Below, in pieces: positions 1-9,845 of a DNA stretch of 45,713 nt. Every line of letters starts with the position of its first letter. Position 1 is the first letter of the stretch. The stretch is from contig JAOARW010000113.1 of the NCBI GenBank assembly GCA_025210475.1, forward strand, positions 1-45,713, written 5' to 3'. The DNA is from Carboxylicivirga sp. Lineage in GTDB: Bacteria > Bacteroidota > Bacteroidia > Bacteroidales > Marinilabiliaceae. The notes beneath the pieces were generated by a model. That model was not told the DNA's origin. It saw only the letters and a program-made list of their open reading frames with translations, and did no database searches. The position numbers and the translations under genes are program-made.

Positions 1-130
1 ATACTCCGAACAGTATATAGTGTTGTCAATAGTAAAACACCATATAGAAAGGATTATATATGTACTGACCCGAGAGAAAAAAATAGTAATAGCTCACCAA
101 AAAGAGTTGCTTAAATTTGTTTTTTAATAG
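1..130. other. Intergenic, no gene recognised
   Basis: AT-rich sequence at the left window edge. I see no convincing coding frame, tRNA or strong hairpin. It may be the tail of an intergenic region whose upstream gene lies outside the window. Confidence 0.4.
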
Positions 131-298
131 AGTATATGTATGAGAACATTGTCATGAACATTGAAAGTGCAATAAAACACGACTTTATCGAGACGAGGTA
201 TAGCAAGGTTCTGGTAAGTTGAGATGAAGTAACGAAGTGAATTGTTTTGAAGCAATTTCAATGTGTAATAGGTTTTCTAATGCATATTGCGGGTTTAA
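131..298 (+). repeat. 168-bp dispersed repeat, copy 1
   Basis: This stretch aligns without gaps to the reverse complement of 34545-34712 at roughly 85% identity, judged by eye. Shared blocks include GTGCAATAAAACA, GTTGAGATGAAG and CAATTTCAATGTGTAATAG. Similarity falls off sharply at both ends. A small open frame (237-434) starts inside and runs beyond it, but in-frame stops upstream and loss of similarity after the repeat argue against a conserved protein. It could be a mobile-element relic, a structured RNA or a repeat family specific to the lineage. It lies 239 bp upstream of the TPR histidine kinase gene. Confidence 0.8.
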
Positions 299-506
299 TA
301 TAAATCGAGAAGGTCAATCACCAGAGAGTTTTAACCAGATAAGTGTGGAATGCTTTTCCGGATTCCTATTGGAGAAAAGAAAAGTTTTTCATTATTACTT
401 GTCAAATGCTTCTGTTACTTACTTTTTTGAATGAGATGGTTATTGAATCGTATTGTCAATAAATATTGACTTGGCAAATGTCATGGTAGTAACGTGTTTA
501 TTAAGT
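299..506. other. Intergenic upstream of the TPR histidine kinase
   Basis: No recognisable gene. An open frame crossing into this stretch from 237 to 434 has no family resemblance and begins inside the repeat. TTG trinucleotides at 466-468 and 471-473 are too far from the -7 box at 507 to be a convincing -33 element. Confidence 0.35.
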
Positions 507-514
507 TATTTTTG
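507..514 (+). promoter_or_regulatory. Putative -7 box (TATTTTTG) for the TPR histidine kinase
   Basis: TATTTTTG fits the Bacteroidetes -7 consensus TAnnTTTG and lies 22 bp before the start codon at 537. That gives a very short leader. No good TTG is seen at the expected -33 spacing, so this is a motif-based guess. Confidence 0.35.
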
Positions 515-536
515 CACTGAGAGAAACTGATAAGGG

Positions 537-2672
537 ATGGAATTAAGGACGATGCTAATTGCTTTAGGTACTTTATTGTGCCTGCAATTAAAAGGGGTTA
601 ATGTTGATAGTTTGAAAAATCAGCTGAATGTAGTCGAATCAATAGATAAAACTGTTGTTTACGAAAAGCTGATGCAGCATTATTATTACAAAAAGCCTGA
701 TTCAGCCATTCATTATGGCTATTTATTGGCAGCTAATGCAGAGGTGTTTCATCAAGACTCATTACATATGAGGGCTTTGGTTTCTTTAGCATTGGTTTAT
801 CATCTAAAAGGTGATTCAGATAGGTGTGAGGCATTATTTGCTGCAGGCGATAGTCTCGCAAAAACAGGAGTGAGCAAAAAAGCTCTTTTGCAGCAAAATT
901 TTTCCAAAGGAGTAATCAAATTGTATACAACAAAGTTAGATTCGGCACTATTGTATTTGAATCGATCTCTATCCTTGGCTAAGGAACTGGGAGATGATCA
1001 GTTTATAGGTCGATCATTACTAAATATTGGCACAGTATACTGGATTAATGGGCATAATAATTTAGCCATCGAAAATTACAAAAACAGTGTTGACTTTCTT
1101 GATAAAGTGGACGATAAAAGGGGCATGCTTTATGTATTGGCCAACATAGCTAACATCTTTAAGCTAAAGAAAGAAATGAAGTTAGCTCTTGAGTATTTTA
1201 ATGAAGCCTATGACTTGGCTAATAAATTGTCTGATAATGTTATGCTGGGTAATGTCCTGAATAATAAGGCTGCAGTATTATCATATTTGAGAAGGTATGA
1301 TGAAGCGTTAAGTGTAATTGACCAGGCAATAACCGCATATAAATTAACGAATAACAGCAAAGGACTTATACAGGCACACAGCAATAAGGCTGATTATTTA
1401 ATGGCAATTAATAAACCTGATTCAGCAGTCCATTATATTGAACTCATCGAAAAGTCTTATGATTTGAATGAGTTTCCCCGTGCAAAAATAAACTTTCTTG
1501 AGGCTAAAGCTGATTACAGCAGATACCTAAAACAACATCAACAGGCAAAAAAATATCATTTAGAGGCATTACAAATAGCTATAGATTACAAGTTAGACAA
1601 TGCAAGATTAAATATGACAAATGAACTGGCGGCTGATGCCAGGTTGCTCGAGAAATGGAAAGAAGCCAGTTTGTATGCTGAGGAGGTTATAAGTTTAAAA
1701 GATAGTATCTACGACATTAAGAAAGTTGAGGAGCTTACTTTTCTGCAGAAGGCTTTTGAACTAATGAAACATGAGAAGGAGGCTCAACTGCTAAAAACTC
1801 AACAACAATTATTAAAAATGGAGTTGGTGAATGAAAAACGATCGACTGCCGTTAGTGTGTTGATAACCTTGTTCTTGCTTATTCTTGTTATTATCGTATT
1901 CATTGCCTTTTTAAACTATCGTAAACAAAAATTAGCTCTGGCTAATGTAAATAAGCAATTATTGCAACGTAACAATGAGTTACTGGAGGCTAACAGGATT
2001 AAAAATCAACTTTTCTCGGTTTTGAGTCACGATTTAAAATCACCGCTCAGTAGTATAATCAGCTTAGCCTCAATAATGGAACAATCGCCAACCATTAGCG
2101 AAAAGGATGATGTGAAATTAGTACAGGCAGTGGCTGAATCGTCTAACCTGCTGATGGCTTTTATTGACAATACACTGCTTTGGTTTAAGAAAGTACATAA
2201 TAACCTGGGATTGAAGAAACAGAACATTTCCATTGCGGAAGTAATGAAGGAAGTGGAGGTCTGGTTTAGTTCTTTCAGTCGAGTAAAGAATGTGGATTTA
2301 AAGATCAGTGGTGATGATTATCGGATTCAATATGACAAGAATATCCTGATGGTTCTAATGCGTAATATTGTTAGTAATGCCATTAAGTATAGTCATCCGG
2401 ATAATAGCATTGAAATTAATTGGACAAAGAATGCTGAGGGTATAATAATTATGGTGAAAGATAAGGGAGTAGGAATGAATGCTCAGCAAGTGGAGAAGCT
2501 TAACTCTGAAACCGGTATGCATATATTTAAACAGGGAAGTGCCAACGAAATTGGTACCGGATTTGGGCTGTATTTATGTAAGGAGCTGCTGGAAAGTGCC
2601 GGTGGGGCATTAAAGATAAAAAGTGAGGAAGGGAAAGGTACTGAAATCTCGATATTTATCAATGCCATTTGA
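537..2672 (+). CDS. TPR-repeat membrane sensor histidine kinase
   Basis: Probable inner-membrane sensor kinase of 711 residues. A hydrophobic N-terminus is followed by about 400 residues of TPR-like helical repeats (for example SLLNIGTVYWINGHNNLAIE), which would lie in the periplasm. A single membrane span covers about 439-461, followed by a short coiled coil. The HisKA box SVLSHDLKSPLSS places the phospho-accepting His at about residue 497. HATPase motifs follow: an N box (NIVSNAIKYS, about 610-620), DKGVGM (about 642-648) and GTGFGLYLCKEL (about 673-684). There is no receiver or DNA-binding domain, and no response regulator gene is adjacent, so it is an orphan here. It converges on the HTCS gene and shares its terminator region. 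The family call is secure. The stimulus is unknown, and a link to the PUL is only positional. Confidence 0.88.
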   Translation: MELRTMLIALGTLLCLQLKGVNVDSLKNQLNVVESIDKTVVYEKLMQHYYYKKPDSAIHYGYLLAANAEVFHQDSLHMRALVSLALVYHLKGDSDRCEALFAAGDSLAKTGVSKKALLQQNFSKGVIKLYTTKLDSALLYLNRSLSLAKELGDDQFIGRSLLNIGTVYWINGHNNLAIENYKNSVDFLDKVDDKRGMLYVLANIANIFKLKKEMKLALEYFNEAYDLANKLSDNVMLGNVLNNKAAVLSYLRRYDEALSVIDQAITAYKLTNNSKGLIQAHSNKADYLMAINKPDSAVHYIELIEKSYDLNEFPRAKINFLEAKADYSRYLKQHQQAKKYHLEALQIAIDYKLDNARLNMTNELAADARLLEKWKEASLYAEEVISLKDSIYDIKKVEELTFLQKAFELMKHEKEAQLLKTQQQLLKMELVNEKRSTAVSVLITLFLLILVIIVFIAFLNYRKQKLALANVNKQLLQRNNELLEANRIKNQLFSVLSHDLKSPLSSIISLASIMEQSPTISEKDDVKLVQAVAESSNLLMAFIDNTLLWFKKVHNNLGLKKQNISIAEVMKEVEVWFSSFSRVKNVDLKISGDDYRIQYDKNILMVLMRNIVSNAIKYSHPDNSIEINWTKNAEGIIIMVKDKGVGMNAQQVEKLNSETGMHIFKQGSANEIGTGFGLYLCKELLESAGGALKIKSEEGKGTEISIFINAI

Positions 2673-2685
2673 TCAACAATAAACT

Positions 2686-2753
2686 AAGTGGATATATAAT
2701 TGGTATTCACAATTCGCCATGGTTCATAACCGAACTATGGGAGATATCCGCTT
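2686..2753. terminator. Bidirectional hairpin between convergent kinase genes
   Basis: AAGTGGATAT (2686-2695) pairs with ATATCCGCTT (2744-2753) with one G-U. Inside it, CCATGGTTC (2717-2725) pairs with GAACTATGG (2732-2740) around a six-base loop. It lies in the 101-bp gap between two convergent genes, and short T runs follow on the plus strand. It could stop transcription from both sides. The T tracts are weak. Confidence 0.5.
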
Positions 2754-2773
2754 TTAATCAGTATTAATTTGCT

Positions 2774-5700
2774 TTAATTATTAATGGCTCTGGTATATTC
2801 ACTTGGAGTCTGTTCAAATTGTTTTTTAAAGCACTCGCGAAAATGCTTCGGAGAGGTAAAGCCAACATCATAGGCTACTTCTGAAATAGATCGATCATTT
2901 TGGGATAAAAGCATAGCTGCCTGCTTAAGACGAATGGTTCTGATAAAATCGGAGGGAGCCATACCCGCAAGGGCTTTAATTTTTCTAAAGAAAGGACTAC
3001 GACTCATTCCTAACTCTTCAATGAGTTGATCTACCTTAAAGGATGAATCCGAAATATTCGCCTTAACGATTTCAATGGTTTTTTCGATAAATGCTTCGTC
3101 GCCAGAGGTTGAAGTCATTTCTTTGGGCTCCATGGCCACTTCGGTTTTAAATCGTTTTATTATTTTTTTCCTGTATTCAATTATATTATAGGCCTTGTGT
3201 AATAAAATGAGCTGATTAAATGGTTTTGTGATGTAATCATCAGCACCAGCCTCTAAGCCGTGTAAGTGCTGAGTATCAGAAGTCAGTGAGGTTAATAAGA
3301 TGATTGGGATATGACTGGTTGTTAAATCTGATTTGATTTTCTTACACAATTCCAAACCGGTCATCTTAGGCATTAGTACATCGGAGATAACCAAATCAGG
3401 TTCTATATCGATGATTTTGTTGTAACCGTCTTCTCCGTCAGTTGCTTGAAATACCTGAAAAGAAAGGCTTAAACCATCGGCTATAAATTGACGGATATCT
3501 TCTTCGTCATCAATAACTAATACTTTGTATTTAGAGTTATTTATAAGCTCTTTTTGTGCATTTACCGGAGTTGAATCGTTTAATAGTTTTGCGAATTTTG
3601 TTCCTGGTTTTGCGCTTGTTTCAGATGTGTTAAGGACTTTAGGCGTAGTTTGATGTTCCAGCTCATCTTCGGCATAATGGGCATTACCAAGAGGGAGTGT
3701 AACCGTAAATAAACTGCCTTTACCGATTGCACTTTCAACACTTATTTCACCATGCATCATCTCAACCATACTCTTTGTCAGCGACAAGCCTATACCTGTT
3801 CCTGAGGTACTATTATCATTAACCCTGTAGAAACGTTCGAAGATTCTGGATTGATCCTCGTGAGCGATACCTTTACCCATATCCTTTACTGTAATAATGG
3901 CCATTTTAGTCGCATTATCAATAGTCACATCAACATTTATTTCGGTGTCATGTGATGAGTATTTAATGGCATTGGATAGTAGGTTGGATATAATCATTTC
4001 CATCATTCCAGTATCAACATACAGGTTTAATACATCAAAATGAGGAGTGAAAACAATTGTAATGGACTTGCTATTGGATAACTCAATGAAACTGTCACAG
4101 ATTTCCCGGATAAACAAGACAATGTTAACCATGCTAACTTTAACTTTTCTTTTGCCTTGATCAATCTTTCTGAATTCCAATATTTGGTTTATTAATCGTA
4201 ACAGTCGGTCAGCATTCTTTTTAATCAATCCAAGATTCTTTAAGTTCGATGAGTTTGGCTTTGCATTGGTAATTAGTTTATCCAATGGGCCTAATATAAG
4301 CGTGAGGGGAGACCGAAGCTCATGGGTAATATTTGTGAAAAACTGAATTTTATTAAGATTGGCTTCTTCCTGCATTTTTTTGTCCATTCGCTCCATTTGC
4401 AACGAATTCTTCAACTTCATTTGAAGTATTACAAATCGATTAATGGTAATAATTAACGCCAGTATAATTAGGAACCAGATGATTAGAGCTGTATTGGTTT
4501 TATACCAGGGCGATTTAATTTTTATTTTGATGCTTTTACCTCTGTTGTTCCACACTCCATCATTGTTAGCAGCAATCACTTTAAACTCATAATCCCCCGG
4601 AGGAATTCTGGTATAGGTTATTTTCCGCTGGTCTTTAGTGGTATTCCATCCTTCTTCAAATCCAACGAGTTGATATTTATACTTGTTATTACGCGACAAG
4701 GTATAGTTTAGTGCCGTGAAACTTATCGAAAAGATATTCTGATCGTGGTTTAGAATAATTTCATTGGTATTGTGCAGATCAATCACCTGGTAGTTCGGCA
4801 GGGCATCTTCATGCCCTTTGTTTAGAGTAAATATAGCCATCTCTACTAACTGAATCGTTGGGGGCGTTGGGTTGTGCTTAATTTGTTCGGGATAAAAACT
4901 ATATACACCATTGGTTCCTCCAAAATAGAGCTTTCCATCGCTGGCTTTTAACGCAGAGTTGTCACTAAACTGGCCTTTGATTCCATCCACCAATCCAAAA
5001 TTTCTGAATATTTCATCACCCACCTTATACTGTGAGAGGCCATGCGCCGTTGCTGCCCAAATATCTCCGTTATCGTCGCTAAGCACGCCGTTAACGATAC
5101 TGCTGGGTAATCCATCTGCCGTCGAGTATTGGATGGTGTCTTTATTAATTTCATCAATGTGCCAAAGACCTATTTGTGTGCCAACCCAAATTTGATGTTT
5201 CTCTGATTCTGTTATTGATAAAACATGAATAGGAGGAGTATTTCCTCCTCCAAGGTTTACATCCTGAAACTTATTAAGGTGCGGATTGTATTTGCTTAAA
5301 CCATTAATTTTTCCAATCCACATGGTCGAATCAGATGATTCGTAAAGGCTGGTGATAAGATTATTACTATAGGCCTTTAAATATTCTGTGCTATTATTAT
5401 CATTCGGATAATTGGAGATAATGACGCCTCTTTCTCCCGTTCCGATCCAAATACGACCTTTATAATCTTCACTAAAACATTTAACACTATTGTTAAAGGG
5501 TGCTTTCTCTATTTTAATAGGATATGTATAATGATTCCGTTTGTTAGGTTTGAAAAGTTTGAGTCCATCCCGAAAACCTCCAACCCAAATATTGTTTTTC
5601 GAATCTTTAAATACATCACGTACAACGTTTTTATTTCGTTTTGAATTGATGAAGTGATTAAACGTATTCGTTCGTTCATTGTAAATATTGATTCCACCAC

Positions 5701-6820
5701 CATCTAATCCTAATATTATTTTACTATTGCTGAGCTGTTCGATCCCTAAAACGGAATTGGCACTCAGTCCGGTTGGGTTACCTTTTTCATAAATCCAGTG
5801 TGTAAATTCTGATTTATAGGGATCGTTGACCAACAAACCAGCGTTGGTGGTTGAAATCCATACAGCACCAGCTTTATCTTTAAATAAATGTGTAATCGCG
5901 TTAACAGGAACGTTTGTTTTTAATTTCAAACTGCTTGCTAGTCCATTATTTATGTTGTAAGCTATAAGGCCATTCCCATCTGTGCCTATCCACAGGGTTG
6001 AATCGTTATATTCCAATAAGGAAAGAAGTTGTGCAGGGGCATTGTTTTCCGGTAAACTCTGTTTGATATCCAGATCTATAAAGCGATTGTTAACAAGTTC
6101 ATATAAGCGTCCACGGCAGGTAGCAAATATTCTGCCTGTTTTTGACTTAATGGTATTTTCTATGTTAGACCTTGGAATTTGTGATGAGCTATTATTAATA
6201 ATATCTTTTGATGAGCGATTAAAAAATACACCACCTTTTCGTTTAAGCCCAATAAACATCAACTCATCGTCAACAGGCATTAATGTTGAGAGATTATAAC
6301 GGTTAGGAATTGGGTATAGAATAACAGTATCTTTCTTTAGATTGTAGGACGCCAGATTATTATAAGCTGTTCCAAGCCAGAATTGATTTTCGTCTTCCTG
6401 ATATATGGAAGTAATTATTCGGTAGTTAAGTTTAGGAATCGATTCGAATTGGGATTCTTTAGCTTTTTTTCTTTTTATACCTTTATTGGTCCCTACCCAA
6501 ACATTTCCTTGTTGGTCGACATGTATAAAATGAACCAATGTTGCTTTGGCAGTGGACTTAAATAAATTGATTCGGGTAAAAGTATAACTGTCAAACTTAA
6601 ACAAGCCATTTCGGGTACCAACATATATGTATCCACTGGAATCCTGGGCTGTACATTTTATATAATCCTCATTTAACCCATGATCCAAAGAGTAGGAGGT
6701 GACCCCAATTTCTTGTGTATTTGGTTGGTGCTTTTGAGCCAAACATACACTGATGGTCAATTGAAAAACAATCACGATGGATACAACAAATATCCATGAA
6801 TTACTTTTGGGTTCACGCAT
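2774..6820 (-). CDS. Hybrid two-component system regulator (HTCS) of the PUL
   Basis: One-protein sensor and transcription factor of 1348 residues. A signal peptide or membrane anchor (about 1-28, ending CLAQ) leads into a two-propeller periplasmic sensor with Reg_prop repeats such as LWIGTDGNGLIAYN and IWVGTQIGLW (about 45-640). A Y_Y_Y domain follows (PPGDYEFKVIAANNDGVW, about 640-775), then a membrane span (about 776-799). HisKA carries THELRSPLTL with His833, followed by an HATPase domain. The receiver has the phospho-acceptor Asp1147 in SDVLMPKMTG. A C-terminal AraC-type HTH covers about 1243-1348. Length and domain order are normal for the family. Such proteins bind an oligosaccharide in the periplasm and activate the neighbouring PUL. 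Here the targets are probably the elements at 6908-6973 and 10022-10092. Confidence 0.96.
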   Translation of the reverse strand: MREPKSNSWIFVVSIVIVFQLTISVCLAQKHQPNTQEIGVTSYSLDHGLNEDYIKCTAQDSSGYIYVGTRNGLFKFDSYTFTRINLFKSTAKATLVHFIHVDQQGNVWVGTNKGIKRKKAKESQFESIPKLNYRIITSIYQEDENQFWLGTAYNNLASYNLKKDTVILYPIPNRYNLSTLMPVDDELMFIGLKRKGGVFFNRSSKDIINNSSSQIPRSNIENTIKSKTGRIFATCRGRLYELVNNRFIDLDIKQSLPENNAPAQLLSLLEYNDSTLWIGTDGNGLIAYNINNGLASSLKLKTNVPVNAITHLFKDKAGAVWISTTNAGLLVNDPYKSEFTHWIYEKGNPTGLSANSVLGIEQLSNSKIILGLDGGGINIYNERTNTFNHFINSKRNKNVVRDVFKDSKNNIWVGGFRDGLKLFKPNKRNHYTYPIKIEKAPFNNSVKCFSEDYKGRIWIGTGERGVIISNYPNDNNSTEYLKAYSNNLITSLYESSDSTMWIGKINGLSKYNPHLNKFQDVNLGGGNTPPIHVLSITESEKHQIWVGTQIGLWHIDEINKDTIQYSTADGLPSSIVNGVLSDDNGDIWAATAHGLSQYKVGDEIFRNFGLVDGIKGQFSDNSALKASDGKLYFGGTNGVYSFYPEQIKHNPTPPTIQLVEMAIFTLNKGHEDALPNYQVIDLHNTNEIILNHDQNIFSISFTALNYTLSRNNKYKYQLVGFEEGWNTTKDQRKITYTRIPPGDYEFKVIAANNDGVWNNRGKSIKIKIKSPWYKTNTALIIWFLIILALIITINRFVILQMKLKNSLQMERMDKKMQEEANLNKIQFFTNITHELRSPLTLILGPLDKLITNAKPNSSNLKNLGLIKKNADRLLRLINQILEFRKIDQGKRKVKVSMVNIVLFIREICDSFIELSNSKSITIVFTPHFDVLNLYVDTGMMEMIISNLLSNAIKYSSHDTEINVDVTIDNATKMAIITVKDMGKGIAHEDQSRIFERFYRVNDNSTSGTGIGLSLTKSMVEMMHGEISVESAIGKGSLFTVTLPLGNAHYAEDELEHQTTPKVLNTSETSAKPGTKFAKLLNDSTPVNAQKELINNSKYKVLVIDDEEDIRQFIADGLSLSFQVFQATDGEDGYNKIIDIEPDLVISDVLMPKMTGLELCKKIKSDLTTSHIPIILLTSLTSDTQHLHGLEAGADDYITKPFNQLILLHKAYNIIEYRKKIIKRFKTEVAMEPKEMTSTSGDEAFIEKTIEIVKANISDSSFKVDQLIEELGMSRSPFFRKIKALAGMAPSDFIRTIRLKQAAMLLSQNDRSISEVAYDVGFTSPKHFRECFKKQFEQTPSEYTRAINN

Positions 6821-6849
6821 TTCTAACTCGCATTAACAGGTTGTTAAAC

Positions 6850-6882
6850 CAAAAATAAACAATCTGAATTCGATTATGTCAA
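6850..6882 (-). promoter_or_regulatory. Putative promoter of the HTCS gene
   Basis: On the minus strand TTGACATAA (TTG at 6880-6882) is followed after 22 bp by TATTTTTG (6850-6857), which fits the Bacteroidetes TTG / TAnnTTTG pattern. The start codon lies about 30 bp further on at 6820. Spacing is slightly long but acceptable. Confidence 0.5.
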
Positions 6883-6907
6883 TTATCCGGCAATAAATGA
6901 TTAAAAA

Positions 6908-6973
6908 TACGAATATACCTGCTCATCGACCAGTTTTTACCCCTTCGGACTACACCTGTGTCTTAGACCAAAT
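6908..6973 (+). promoter_or_regulatory. Candidate HTCS operator A
   Basis: This element matches operator B (10022-10092) at 32 of 36 positions over its first part. It contains TACCT-N7-GACCAGTT at 6916-6935, then TACCCC, TACACCTGT and a weaker second GACCA box at 6966-6970. It lies between the HTCS promoter and the divergent hydrolase gene, in the same orientation as B relative to plus-strand genes. That suggests control of the hydrolase, of the HTCS itself, or of both. Binding by the HTCS is inferred, not shown. Confidence 0.6.
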
Positions 6974-7210
6974 CTGTTCTTAATAAATCGATGCTGTAGT
7001 ATTGGCTCGTGCGTGTTAAAGATGTTTCAGAACCTTAATAATTGATGAAATCATTTGCTCATATTTTCAATTTAGTATCACTCCGCTATATTCTGTATGT
7101 GTAGATTAGGGGTAGTGATGTAAATATAAGTGCAAGAGTCTTTGTTTTTCTAATTCCTTGTTTTTAAAGTTTTCAGGAATTGTCTATTTTAATAAAGTGT
7201 ACATTTTAAA
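6974..7210. other. Long leader/intergenic region upstream of the hydrolase gene
   Basis: No gene is recognised. At the position matching the operon promoter relative to the operator (about 7000-7007) the sequence is TATTGGCT, a poor -7 box. A short inverted repeat ATCACT/AGTGAT lies around 7078-7122. The promoter of the downstream gene is therefore not obvious. Confidence 0.35.
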
Positions 7211-9817
7211 ATGATCGGTATGAATAAAACAACAAGTAAAGTAGTGTATATTTTGTTTATATGCATGCTGAGTAATACTTTGTTATTTGCTCAGAATAAA
7301 CAAGGAAATATCGTTGAGTATTTTGGGAAAGAAAAAGTGGACGATATCAATGAGGGGCAATTAATTCACACCTTTAACAAAGGTTTGGTACTAGGGCAAA
7401 ACCGATTTGCTTTTGGATCAAACAATACGACTCCAATAGATGCTGTTGTCGGAAACCACCTGCTCAATCCAGCTTATAAAATAGCAGAAGGAGAAACCGG
7501 CCTGACAGATTCGGCCGGAAAAGAATATAAATGGACATCAATAGCGATTAATGATAAGAGTGAGTTCAGTGACAGGAAGCTACGTTCCGGTTACCTCTAT
7601 CTTGAATACCAATCAGAAATTCCTCAAACAGTAATTTTTGAAGCCTCAGGTCACACACGGCTTATTGCCAATGGTTTGCCTCATGAAGGAGATCACTATG
7701 ATTTTGGCTATTCCTTAATACCCATTCAATTAAAAAAAGGAAAAAACACTTTTTTATTAACCGGAGGCCGCTTCCCAAAAATGCGTGCCCGCCTCATAAA
7801 ACCCAATGTAAACGTTCAGTTAACAACACGCGACATGACTCTTCCTGATTTATTGAAAGAGGAAGATGAAACCTTGGTTGGAGGAATCAGAATTGTTAAT
7901 GCGAGCCATAAATGGTTTAAGAACGGAAGTGTTTCAGTTACAGTAAAAGGAAGTACTTTATCTACCCCATTACCTGGTGTATCCCCATTGAATTCGCGCA
8001 AGGTTGTAATCAGCATACCCAATGTGAGCAGTAATGGCAAAACAGAAGAAATGCTGGTGCAACTCAAAGACCGTAATAAGAAATTACTTTCAAAGTACAC
8101 TGTTAAATTAAATGTGAAGAGCAATAAAAAGCACCATAAACGAACCTTTGTGAGCCAGATTGATGGCAGTGTGCAATATTACAGTGTGGCACCTTCGAAC
8201 AACGATACGCTTACAAAGCCTGCCCTTTTTCTGTCTGTTCATGGTGCTTCTGTAGAGGCCACCAACCAGGCCAATGCTTATAAACAAAAAGATTGGGGGC
8301 ATTTGGTAGCGCCAACCAACCGTCGACCGTTTGGTTTTGCCTGGGAAGACTGGGGCCGCCTGGATGCTTTGGAAGTTTTGAATGAAGCAGAGAAGCGTTT
8401 TCAAACCGATAAACAACGTACTTATCTGACCGGTCATTCAATGGGAGGACATGGCAGTTGGTATCTGGGAGCCACGTATCCCGATAAATGGGGAGCCATT
8501 GCACCTGCGGCCGGTTATCCTGATTTGCTGGGTTACCGAGGGAGTTTTCAAAGGCGTTTAAAAAGCATGACGGATGAACAGCTTAAGCGCTATGGCATAA
8601 CGCGCGAACAAGCCAAAAAGATGTTTGAAGGAAAAGCCTATGATAAGCAAATAGACATTGAAATGGATTCAATAATCAGACGAGCGGGCAACCCGAGTAG
8701 AACACTGAAATTGAAACGTAACTACCTGCATCACGGGGTGTATATTTTGCATGGAGAAGACGATTCAGTAGTGCCTACGTTTATAGCAAGGGACATGCGT
8801 GCATTATTAGGATCGTACCACCCTGATTTCAGTTATTACGAATATCCGCATGGTACACATTGGTATGGTAATCACAGTGTAGACTGGCCGCCTATTTTCG
8901 ATTTTTTTAAGTTTCGCTTCATCAAGCCATCATCTGAAATCGATCGATTGGAGTTCTATACAGGCTCACCGGGTGTTTCAGCCTCGTCTCATTTTGTAAC
9001 CATCAATCAACAGGAAGAACCATTTGGCATTTCTTCATTTAATTTTAATCGTGCTGATAATATAACCGTTAAAACCGATAATGTATCAGCAATGACGATT
9101 GATCTTGATAAGATGGCCGCTGAAAAAGATAGTATTGAAGTTGATGGGCAAATCTTCGACACAACTGAAAAAAAGCAATTGACACTTAAAAAGAATGCCC
9201 AATGGAAAGAAGTGAAGGAAATCGCTTTATCAGAGAAAGGCCCCCATCGTAATGGTGGTTTTAAGGATGCTTTCAGAAATAACTTTGTACTTGTTTATGC
9301 TACCAATGGCACAAAAGAAGAAAATACATGGTACTATAGCCGGGCCAGGGCAGATGCTGAGATGTTCTACTACAGGGCCAACGGGAATGTAGAAATTATA
9401 AAAGACCGAGATTTTGTGGATGCTGATTATAAAGACAGGAATGTGATTGTTTACGGCAATGCTGATAATAATCGTGCCTGGAAGAAATTATTGACCGCTT
9501 GCCCTTTGCAGGTTAAAAATGGCAGCCTGACTTTGGGCAACAAAACCTTGAAAGGGAAGAATTATGGGGCTTATTACATTTATAAAAGAAACGATAGTGA
9601 TGTGGCAAGTGTTGGGGTTGTTACAGCCACAGGCCCTTTAGGGATGAAAGCAGCTTATGCCAACCATTACTTAACCAATGCCACCACTTTTCCGGATGTA
9701 CTGATTTTTAATGATAAGGTACTTTTGGAAGGTATCGCAGGCGTTGAATGCAGCGGATTCTTTGGTAATGACTGGTCTTACGAAACGGGTGATTTCGTAT
9801 GGCGCAATCAAGAATAG
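7211..9817 (+). CDS. Secreted alpha/beta-hydrolase (peptidase S9/esterase-like), PUL-associated
   Basis: Secreted protein of 868 residues with a signal peptide ending LLFAQ. The true start may be the second ATG at 7220, which gives a shorter n-region. The N-terminal 300 residues look like beta-sandwich material. The catalytic alpha/beta-hydrolase core spans about 305-590. It has the nucleophile elbow GHSMGGHG (Ser410), an acidic residue in HGEDDSVVP (Asp517 or Asp518) and a His in PHGTHWYGNH (His547 or His550). The remaining C-terminus (about 600-868) is of unknown fold. Families of this type cleave esters or peptides. In a PUL, removal of acyl groups from the glycan is the most natural role, but that is inference. 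The gene is divergent from the HTCS, carries operator A upstream, and ends at its own terminator. Confidence 0.8.
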   Translation: MIGMNKTTSKVVYILFICMLSNTLLFAQNKQGNIVEYFGKEKVDDINEGQLIHTFNKGLVLGQNRFAFGSNNTTPIDAVVGNHLLNPAYKIAEGETGLTDSAGKEYKWTSIAINDKSEFSDRKLRSGYLYLEYQSEIPQTVIFEASGHTRLIANGLPHEGDHYDFGYSLIPIQLKKGKNTFLLTGGRFPKMRARLIKPNVNVQLTTRDMTLPDLLKEEDETLVGGIRIVNASHKWFKNGSVSVTVKGSTLSTPLPGVSPLNSRKVVISIPNVSSNGKTEEMLVQLKDRNKKLLSKYTVKLNVKSNKKHHKRTFVSQIDGSVQYYSVAPSNNDTLTKPALFLSVHGASVEATNQANAYKQKDWGHLVAPTNRRPFGFAWEDWGRLDALEVLNEAEKRFQTDKQRTYLTGHSMGGHGSWYLGATYPDKWGAIAPAAGYPDLLGYRGSFQRRLKSMTDEQLKRYGITREQAKKMFEGKAYDKQIDIEMDSIIRRAGNPSRTLKLKRNYLHHGVYILHGEDDSVVPTFIARDMRALLGSYHPDFSYYEYPHGTHWYGNHSVDWPPIFDFFKFRFIKPSSEIDRLEFYTGSPGVSASSHFVTINQQEEPFGISSFNFNRADNITVKTDNVSAMTIDLDKMAAEKDSIEVDGQIFDTTEKKQLTLKKNAQWKEVKEIALSEKGPHRNGGFKDAFRNNFVLVYATNGTKEENTWYYSRARADAEMFYYRANGNVEIIKDRDFVDADYKDRNVIVYGNADNNRAWKKLLTACPLQVKNGSLTLGNKTLKGKNYGAYYIYKRNDSDVASVGVVTATGPLGMKAAYANHYLTNATTFPDVLIFNDKVLLEGIAGVECSGFFGNDWSYETGDFVWRNQE

Positions 9818-9845
9818 CATTAAGCATTGAATCATATTTTATAAC

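Noticed and set aside
237..434. 65-residue open frame overlapping repeat copy 1
   Set aside because: It starts inside the repeat, loses similarity to the second copy after about 20 residues, and has no family resemblance or promoter.
8108..8504. Long minus-strand frames inside the hydrolase gene
   Set aside because: They are antisense to the catalytic core with no signal or known motif; shadows of a strong plus-strand gene.
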